Source of the DNA: Enterococcus sulfureus ATCC 49903
Lineage (GTDB): Bacteria; Bacillota; Bacilli; Lactobacillales; Enterococcaceae
Length of the DNA: 64,000 bases
NCBI RefSeq assembly: GCF_000407605.1
Contig: NZ_ASWO01000001.1
Coordinates: forward strand, 372,001 to 436,000
Direction of reading: 5' to 3'
Part shown: positions 58,543 to 64,000 of the stretch, in pieces
How positions within the stretch are numbered: the first letter of the stretch is position 1
Layout: each line of letters begins with the position of its first letter
Translations under genes and position numbers: made by a program
Notes under the pieces: generated by a model
Told to the model about the DNA's origin: nothing
Databases searched by the model: none
What the model saw: only the letters and a program-made list of their open reading frames with translations

Positions 58543-59483
58543 TACCCACGACTCCCTTCTGATACACGAATACGTGGATCAACGATACCATATAAAATAT
58601 CTACGATTAAGATGACAAAAATTAACATTGCAGAATATAAAATCGTCACAGCCATAATGGTTGGATAGTCATTTGTTGTGATCGATTTTACGAATTGTTC
58701 TCCAATACCCGGAATCGCAAAAATATTTTCAACAACAAGTGATCCAGTCATCAAGCCGACTGCTAAAGGTCCTAATAACGTTAATAATGGGATCAAACTG
58801 TTACGCAATCCATGACGGAAGACGATTTCCCAGCGACTCAATCCTTTTGCACGAGCTAATTCAACATAATCGCTGTGTAGCACTTCAACCATTTCCGTTC
58901 GAATAAATCGAGCAGAATCGGCTAACGGTGACATCGCAAGTGCGATCGTTGGTAAGATCGTATAAGCAAATGAATCCCATTTTGCGATCGGTAAGATGTG
59001 TAATTTCATCGCAAAAACATATTGTAACAATACAGCAAAAACAAAGTTAGGAATTGAACGTCCTAAGATGGCCACTAAAGTAGCGGTTGTATCGATCCAC
59101 GTATTTTGGCGCATCGCAGAGATCGATCCTAATAAGATCCCACCAAGTGTTCCAACAATGATGGCTTGTAAGCCTAATTGTAATGACGGTCCGATTCGTG
59201 AACTTAATAAGTTCGCTACTGGTTGATTTTTAAACTGGAAGGATACCCCAAAATCAAAATGCAGTAAGTTGGATAGATAGATACCATATTGGACGATAAC
59301 TGGTTTATCCAGTCCCATTTGTTTATTTAATAAGGCAATTTGTTCTGCACTTAATTTTTCGGCATTGGTATAAGGTGTTCCTGGCAATAATTTCATTAAG
59401 AAATACGTGATTGTAGCAATGATCCATAGCGTAATCAACATAAAGAAGACACGTTTTAGGATATATTTAAAAAAACTATTCAC
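58542..59483 (-). CDS. oppB: Oligopeptide ABC transporter permease OppB
   Basis: A 313-residue permease with the classic start YILKRVFFMLITLWIIATITYFLM and EAA loop ELARAKGLSRWEIVFRHGLRN. Start is GTG with AGGAGG upstream. It opens the oppBCDF-tldR unit. It is separated from the oppA genes by a small gene on the opposite strand, so it needs its own promoter in 59484-59567. Confidence 0.96.
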   Translation of the reverse strand: MNSFFKYILKRVFFMLITLWIIATITYFLMKLLPGTPYTNAEKLSAEQIALLNKQMGLDKPVIVQYGIYLSNLLHFDFGVSFQFKNQPVANLLSSRIGPSLQLGLQAIIVGTLGGILLGSISAMRQNTWIDTTATLVAILGRSIPNFVFAVLLQYVFAMKLHILPIAKWDSFAYTILPTIALAMSPLADSARFIRTEMVEVLHSDYVELARAKGLSRWEIVFRHGLRNSLIPLLTLLGPLAVGLMTGSLVVENIFAIPGIGEQFVKSITTNDYPTIMAVTILYSAMLIFVILIVDILYGIVDPRIRVSEGSRG

Positions 59484-59504
59484 TTCTTGTTCCTCCTAAG
59501 TGTT

Positions 59505-59533
59505 TTGACTTATAAACAATAATTTTGTAAAGT
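59505..59533 (+). promoter_or_regulatory. Predicted promoter of the DUF3899-like gene
   Basis: -35 TTGACT (59505-59510), 17-bp spacer, -10 TAAAGT (59528-59533) on the plus strand. The same 84-bp interval must also hold the oppB promoter on the minus strand, where only a weak TATAAG -10 is visible. Confidence 0.5.
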
Positions 59534-59567
59534 TATTTTATTATTTATGTATAGAAAGGAGTCTCAC

Positions 59568-59903
59568 ATGCATCTTAGAAAGAGTACATGGGTTATCAGT
59601 CTCAGCTGTCTTCTTGTCAGTATTATTTGGTTAGTATTCAAACACCAACTTACCTTTACATCTTTATCTGACGTCCTTTTTTTATTTACCCTTTTCTTTT
59701 TGATCATCGGTTCTTTATTGTGGGTATTTGCATCTGGTTCATTTGATTTTTTCCAATACTCCATGAAAAAAGCTTTTAAAAAAGCCGATGATGAGTATCT
59801 AAAATTATCAGCTATTGGAAAATCAAGTTACCGTTTTTGGTTAGAACCTGCAGTCATTTTACTATGTTTGAGCTTGATTTTTTTGGCTTGCTCCACTTTA
59901 TAA
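59568..59903 (+). CDS. DUF3899-like small membrane protein
   Basis: A 111-residue protein with three hydrophobic helices (about residues 7-25, 33-56, 90-110). A middle segment, GSFDFFQYSMKKAFKKA, fits the DUF3899 family. The ATG at 59568 follows AAAGGAG; the open frame starts 21 bp earlier. It is the only gene on the plus strand within the opp locus, lying between oppA and oppB. Its role is unknown. Confidence 0.65.
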   Translation: MHLRKSTWVISLSCLLVSIIWLVFKHQLTFTSLSDVLFLFTLFFLIIGSLLWVFASGSFDFFQYSMKKAFKKADDEYLKLSAIGKSSYRFWLEPAVILLCLSLIFLACSTL

Positions 59904-59914
59904 AAATGAGGATG

Positions 59915-59943
59915 AGCTAGAGAAGAAATCTTCTCTAGCTTTT
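59915..59943. terminator. Terminator between DUF3899-like gene and oppA
   Basis: AGCTAGAGAAGA (59915-59926) pairs with TCTTCTCTAGCT (59929-59940), followed by T residues on the plus strand. It lies at the convergent gene ends. Confidence 0.85.
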
Positions 59944-59957
59944 CACTCATTTCAGAT

Positions 59958-61592
59958 TTATTCGCTAACAGTGACCCATTTGTAATCGTATTGCGCACCA
60001 GAACTATGCATTACAACATCTTTAAATTTAGGATTACGTAAATGCGCTTGTGCTTTTTGGAACACTGGCGTAACGCCTTGTTGTTCCATGATCACTTTTT
60101 CCGCTCCTAATAGATCTTGCCAACGTTTCTCTGGATCCGTAACGTCTGTCGTACTAGACGCTTCTACCAATTGATCATATTCTGGATTGCTCCATTGACC
60201 TCGATTATATGAATTTCCCGTTACGAATAGATCAGTAAAGCTACTAGCATCGGCGTAATCTGCTCCCCAGCCTCCCATTACAACATCAAAGTCTCCAGCA
60301 CTAGAACGATCCAAACGCACCGAAAATGGTACCGGTGTTACGGTCACTTTCACACCATCTAATTGTTCTTGGACAGCATTTTGAATGTATTCCACAACTT
60401 TTTTCGTTGAATCATCATCTGAAGCAATAATATCGAAGGTTAATGAATCGATTCCCAATTCTTTTTTCGCTTTTTCCCAATGTTCTTTCGCTTTTGCTGG
60501 ATCATAAGAAACTAATGTCCCAGAAGCTTTAGTGAAATCTGTTCCATCTGGTCCAAACGTTAAATTCTTAGGCACCAATCCAGTCGAAGCAATCGATCCA
60601 TCACCGAGTACATTTTTGATCAACGCCTCACGGTCTAATGAGTACGAGATCGCTTGGCGAAGATCCGCATTACGAAACGGTGAATCTTCTTTTCTTTGAT
60701 TGTATTCTAGATAAGATGTACGTCCATCTTCATCTGAAACAAACGCTTCATCGTTTGCCATTTGTTGTGCGAGTTCACCAGATAAGATCACATCGTCAGC
60801 TTGATTGTCTTTAAATAGATTCAAAGCAGTTGACGATTCTTTCACTACACTGACATTGATTTTATCTAAATCAACATTCTTTTTATCCCAATACTCAGGA
60901 TTTTTTGTATAGCTCCAAGTCGTATCCGTTCCAGGACCATCAAAATCTGTTAAGGTAAATGGTCCATTGTAGACTGATTTATCACTTGCAGTAGCATACT
61001 TAGCACCATTTTCTTCCACCACTTTTTGATTTTGCGGGAAGAATGATGGGAATGCTAGAAGATATTGGAAATAAGGTGTTGCTTTCGCTAGCTTGATCTC
61101 TAACGTATGATCATCCACCGCTTTGATCCCTAATTGATCGACCGCTTTTTTACCGGCTACGATATCCGAAGCATTTTCAACCGATTCAAATAGATAGGCA
61201 TATTCTGAAGCTGTTTTCGGATCCACTGTACGTTGCCAACCATAAACGTAGTCAGCAGCCGTTACTGGATCACCATTTGACCATTTGGCATTGTCTCTTA
61301 ATTTCACTGTATACGTTAATCCATCGTCACTAACTGTCGCAAGTTCGCTAGCTCCAGCTGGTTGCGGTTTATTTTCCGCGTCCAAACGATAGATCCCTTC
61401 ATACACATTGTTTAATGCTGTAAAACTGATGGTATCTGTAGCCACCGATAGATCGGCTGATGGCATTTCTTGCTGAACCGCGATATTAAACACTTTTTCA
61501 GTCTTCTTATCGGCATCTGCACTATTTCCTGTCGAACAGCCCGCTAAAACAACTCCACATAGTACTAACCAACCAATTGTACTTTTTCTCAT
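59958..61592 (-). CDS. oppA: Oligopeptide-binding lipoprotein OppA, proximal paralogue
   Basis: A 544-residue SBP_bac_5 lipoprotein with lipobox LAGC (Cys19) and the family pattern WSNGDPVTAADYVYGWQRTV. Sequence LFVTGNSYNRGQWSNPEYDQ near the end is shared with the neighbouring copy. It binds peptides outside the cell for OppBCDF. It is very similar to the next gene along its whole length, so the two arose by tandem duplication. It has no evident promoter of its own; a 110-bp spacer with two inverted repeats precedes it. Confidence 0.95.
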   Translation of the reverse strand: MRKSTIGWLVLCGVVLAGCSTGNSADADKKTEKVFNIAVQQEMPSADLSVATDTISFTALNNVYEGIYRLDAENKPQPAGASELATVSDDGLTYTVKLRDNAKWSNGDPVTAADYVYGWQRTVDPKTASEYAYLFESVENASDIVAGKKAVDQLGIKAVDDHTLEIKLAKATPYFQYLLAFPSFFPQNQKVVEENGAKYATASDKSVYNGPFTLTDFDGPGTDTTWSYTKNPEYWDKKNVDLDKINVSVVKESSTALNLFKDNQADDVILSGELAQQMANDEAFVSDEDGRTSYLEYNQRKEDSPFRNADLRQAISYSLDREALIKNVLGDGSIASTGLVPKNLTFGPDGTDFTKASGTLVSYDPAKAKEHWEKAKKELGIDSLTFDIIASDDDSTKKVVEYIQNAVQEQLDGVKVTVTPVPFSVRLDRSSAGDFDVVMGGWGADYADASSFTDLFVTGNSYNRGQWSNPEYDQLVEASSTTDVTDPEKRWQDLLGAEKVIMEQQGVTPVFQKAQAHLRNPKFKDVVMHSSGAQYDYKWVTVSE

Positions 61593-61652
61593 ATAAACCC
61601 GCCCCTTTTTTTCCGCTATCTTTCAAACCAGCTCTTAAGAACAAGAGATGCC

Positions 61653-61681
61653 GATCTAGTAAGTAACCAACTGACTAGACC
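61653..61681. repeat. Inverted repeats in the oppA-oppA spacer
   Basis: GATCTAGT (61653-61660) pairs with ACTAGACC (61674-61681), and a smaller CTCTT/AAGAG pair lies at about 61632-61646. There is no T-run, so these are more likely RNA-processing or stability hairpins setting the ratio of the two lipoproteins than a terminator. Confidence 0.4.
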
Positions 61682-61702
61682 GACAAATCTAAAAGAGTAT
61701 GA

Positions 61703-63358
61703 TTATTTTTCGATATATGTCCATTTGTAATCGTATTTCGCACCAGCACTATGGTGAACGATTCCTTTAACTTCAGGATTCACTAAGTGTGCTTCAGCTT
61801 TTTGATACAATGGCACGACACCTTGTTGATCCATAATGATTTTTTCGCCGGCTAATAGATCATCCCAACGTTTTTCTGGATCGTTTGCATCAGTTGTAGC
61901 AGCAGCTTCAATCGCTTTATCGTATGAAGTATCACTCCATTGACCACGGTTATAAGAGTTACCTGTTACAAATAGATCTAAGAAGCTACTTGCATCTAGG
62001 TAGTCAGCTCCCCATCCGCCCATTACAACATCAAAGTCACCGGCACTTGAACGGTCTAGACGTACAGAGAATGGTACTGGACTAAGCGTTACACTTACGC
62101 CATCTAAAGATTCTTGGATCGCACTTTGTAAGTATTCTGTGATTTTTTTAGATGAGTCTGTATCTGAAGATAAGATATCAAATTTCAATGAATCGATATT
62201 CAATTCTTTCTTCGCTTTTTCCCAATGTTCTTTGGCTTTTGCTTGATCATAAGCTACTTGATCGCCAGCAGCTTTAGCAAAGTCTTCATCGCCTTTAGGA
62301 CTTGTCATCAAATCTTTTGGTACTAAACCAGTAGATGCGATTGAACCATCACCTAAGATTGAATCCACTAAAGCTTTACGGTCGATTGAGTAAGAGATCG
62401 CTTTACGTAAGTTTTCGTTACGGAAAGGTGAATCTTCTTTACGTTGGTTCATTTCTAAATAACTTGTAGTTGCTTCAGGTTCAGTGACATAAGCAGGGTC
62501 GTTAGCCATTTGTTGTGCTAATTCTCCACTTAATACGATATCATCTGCTTTACCATCTTTAAATAAGTTCAAAGCAGTTGATGATTCTTTCACTACACTA
62601 ACATCGATTTTTGATAATTTCACATTATCTTTATCCCAGTAATCGTCATTTTTTGTGTAGCTCCAAGCAGTATCGGTACCAGGTCCATCAAAGTCAGTTA
62701 ATGTAAATGGTCCATTATAAACTGATTTGTCGCTCTTTTGTGCGTAATCTTTACCCATTTCTTCAACCACTTTTTGATTTTGTGGGAAGAATGTTGGGAA
62801 AGCTAATAAGTAATCAAAGTAAGGTGTTGCTTTTTCTAAAGTGATTTCTAATTCAGTGTCACTTACCGCTTTGATTCCTAATTGATCTGCGGCCATTTCA
62901 CCCTTTGTGATTGCAGCTGCATTTTTTACTGGTTCAAATAAATAAGCGTACTCAGAAGCTGTTTCTGGTTTCACCGTACGTTGCCAGCTATAAACATAAT
63001 CTTTAGCCGTTACAGGATCACCATTTGACCATTTTGCGTCTTCACGTAATTTGATTTTATACGTTAATCCATCTTCACTGACTTCTGCCATTTCAGCAGC
63101 TCCAGCAGGTTGTGGTTTATTGTCTTTATCTAAACGATAAACTCCTTCATACACGTTGTTCAATGCACTAAAACTGATTGTATCTGTTGCAAGTGAGATA
63201 TCTGCACTTGGCATCTCTTGTTGAACGACCAAGTTAAATACTTCTTTTTTAGAATCATCTGAAGCACTACCTGAATCAGATGACGATCCGCCAGTTGTAC
63301 AGCCAGCTAATGCTAAACCACAAACAGCGACAAACCCATAAGCTAATGATTTTTTCAT
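61703..63358 (-). CDS. oppA: Oligopeptide-binding lipoprotein OppA, distal paralogue
   Basis: A 551-residue SBP_bac_5 lipoprotein with lipobox LAGC (Cys19) and a Gly/Ser linker. Blocks such as DKSVYNGPFTLTDFDGPGTD and SYNRGQWS are near identical to the proximal copy. Each copy could select different peptides, including pheromone-like ones (inference). It is first in its transcript, behind the promoter at 63425-63453 and downstream of the rlmN terminator. Confidence 0.95.
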   Translation of the reverse strand: MKKSLAYGFVAVCGLALAGCTTGGSSSDSGSASDDSKKEVFNLVVQQEMPSADISLATDTISFSALNNVYEGVYRLDKDNKPQPAGAAEMAEVSEDGLTYKIKLREDAKWSNGDPVTAKDYVYSWQRTVKPETASEYAYLFEPVKNAAAITKGEMAADQLGIKAVSDTELEITLEKATPYFDYLLAFPTFFPQNQKVVEEMGKDYAQKSDKSVYNGPFTLTDFDGPGTDTAWSYTKNDDYWDKDNVKLSKIDVSVVKESSTALNLFKDGKADDIVLSGELAQQMANDPAYVTEPEATTSYLEMNQRKEDSPFRNENLRKAISYSIDRKALVDSILGDGSIASTGLVPKDLMTSPKGDEDFAKAAGDQVAYDQAKAKEHWEKAKKELNIDSLKFDILSSDTDSSKKITEYLQSAIQESLDGVSVTLSPVPFSVRLDRSSAGDFDVVMGGWGADYLDASSFLDLFVTGNSYNRGQWSDTSYDKAIEAAATTDANDPEKRWDDLLAGEKIIMDQQGVVPLYQKAEAHLVNPEVKGIVHHSAGAKYDYKWTYIEK

Positions 63359-63424
63359 ACGCTACATTTCTCCTCTATCTTTTCTGATTTTTCAGAATAC
63401 TTGCTATTATCTGAATTAAGTTAG

Positions 63425-63453
63425 ATTTTAATTAGTAATTATTAAAAAAGCAA
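63425..63453 (-). promoter_or_regulatory. Predicted promoter of the distal oppA (possible TldR target)
   Basis: -35 TTGCTT (63448-63453), 17-bp spacer, -10 TAAAAT (63425-63430) on the minus strand. On the opposite strand AAAAAAGCAAGT (63444-63455) spans the -35 and matches 11 of the first 12 bases of the putative TldR guide. Confidence 0.55.
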
Positions 63454-63473
63454 GTGTAAAATCGAAAATTATG

Positions 63474-63527
63474 AAAAAAAAATTCATAATTCACCAAATT
63501 TATGACAAAATTAGGTGAAATCATGAA
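63474..63527 (-). terminator. Terminator of rlmN
   Basis: TTCATAATTCACC (63483-63495) and GGTGAAATCATGAA (63514-63527) form an imperfect 13-bp stem. Nine T residues follow on the minus strand (63474-63482). Confidence 0.75.
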
Positions 63528-63556
63528 TTTTCTATCGTTTATTTAGATATTTTTCG

Positions 63557-64000
63557 TTATACTTCCACTTTTTTTCCATTCGCAACGCGACGACGACGTT
63601 CTTTAGCGATTTGTTTACTTCGCAATTGTCCACAAGCTGCGTCGATATCCGTCCCATGTTCTTTTCGAATCACACAATTGATCCCCGCTTTTTTTAACGT
63701 ATCATAAAATGCAAGCACGGCTTGCTTACTACTACGAGAATATTGATCATGTTCACTCACAGGATTATAAGGAATCAAATTGACATAAGTTAATTTACGT
63801 TTATTTCTTAGTAACGCTGCCAGTTCTTTGGCGTGTTCGACCTGATCATTAACTCCACTTAACATGATATATTCAAATGTGATCCGTCGATTCGTTGCAG
63901 CTAGATAGTCATCGACTGCATCCATCAATTTTTCTAATGGGAATGTGTTGTTGATTTTCATGATCGCACTGCGTACCTCGTTGTTTGGCGCATGCAAAGA
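63557..64000 (-). CDS. rlmN: 23S rRNA (adenine2503-C2)/tRNA methyltransferase RlmN, C-terminal part
   Basis: The frame is open to the window edge, so the start is missing; the visible 147 residues are the C-terminal third. [34 protein letters not shown] and the mechanistic cysteine in [10 protein letters not shown] are diagnostic. RlmN is a radical-SAM enzyme that makes m2A2503 in 23S rRNA and m2A37 in some tRNAs. A basic tail ([12 protein letters not shown]) ends it. No start codon should be placed inside this fragment. Confidence 0.95.
   Translation of the reverse strand, partial: SLHAPNNEVRSAIMKINNTFPLEKLMDAVDDYLAATNRRITFEYIMLSGVNDQVEHAKELAALLRNKRKLTYVNLIPYNPVSEHDQYSRSSKQAVLAFYDTLKKAGINCVIRKEHGTDIDAACGQLRSKQIAKERRRRVANGKKVEV

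Noticed and set aside
63557-63997. A short complete 146-residue gene starting at 63997
   Set aside because: The apparent start is an internal TTG (Leu) codon of rlmN; the reading frame continues past the window edge with conserved RlmN sequence.

Overview
The window looks like chromosomal DNA of a low-GC lactic acid bacterium, most likely an Enterococcus. The reasons are the sufCDSUB operon with SufU, the pnp/rpsO pair, oppBCDF with tandem oppA lipoproteins, a GH85 endoglycosidase, and above all a nuclease-dead TnpB-like gene directly behind oppF, an arrangement known from enterococci. The species cannot be fixed from the sequence alone. No rRNA, tRNA, CRISPR array or intact insertion sequence is visible.

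Left part (1-23.6 kb): a truncated peptide-binding lipoprotein and a glutamine-amidotransferase-like hydrolase; a heterodimeric ABC multidrug exporter behind a leader peptide and terminator hairpin (candidate ribosome-mediated attenuation); mmuPM for S-methylmethionine use behind a strong promoter and a perfect palindrome; a four-gene unit (XRE regulator, PLDc_N mini-membrane protein, ABC ATPase, permease); an MFS pump with a PadR regulator; envelope proteins (DUF4767 lipoprotein, YccF, DUF1002); aspartate 4-decarboxylase without its usual antiporter neighbour; a multidomain GH85 endo-beta-N-acetylglucosaminidase; a Crp-like regulator divergent from a YczE-like membrane protein; and a hotdog thioesterase.

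Defence island (about 23.7-34.25 kb): visibly more AT-rich and inserted between the thioesterase gene and the suf operon. It holds a KAP P-loop NTPase, a Gabija pair (GajA OLD/TOPRIM nuclease and GajB UvrD-like helicase), a toxin-antitoxin-like pair (spr1630/spr1629 type), two decayed tyrosine integrases and an IS256-type transposase scrap. Each integrase remnant sits at the right end of its half, and each half is bounded by a direct repeat. The island therefore reads as two integrative elements placed side by side.

Right part (34.25-64 kb): sufCDSUB for Fe-S assembly; an amino-acid ABC binding protein and permease without an ATPase; pnp and rpsO; an AI-2E family exporter; a lactonase operon that includes a 53-residue ORF; a candidate small RNA; a P-type cation ATPase under a yybP-ykoY (Mn2+) riboswitch whose switching helices can be traced by hand; metG; a Nudix/winged-helix protein; and the oligopeptide permease locus.

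The most notable system is at 54.4-63.5 kb. oppB-C-D-F is followed 21 bp later by a TnpB homologue that has lost the first RuvC aspartate and the whole C-terminal zinc-finger/RuvC-III part. Its 3' end runs into an RNA with an H-type pseudoknot like the TnpB omega-RNA. This matches the TldR family (TnpB-like nuclease-dead repressors), RNA-guided transcription factors. The putative guide matches 11 of 12 bases across the -35 element of the promoter I infer for the distal oppA, so an RNA-guided control loop on peptide uptake is plausible but unproven.
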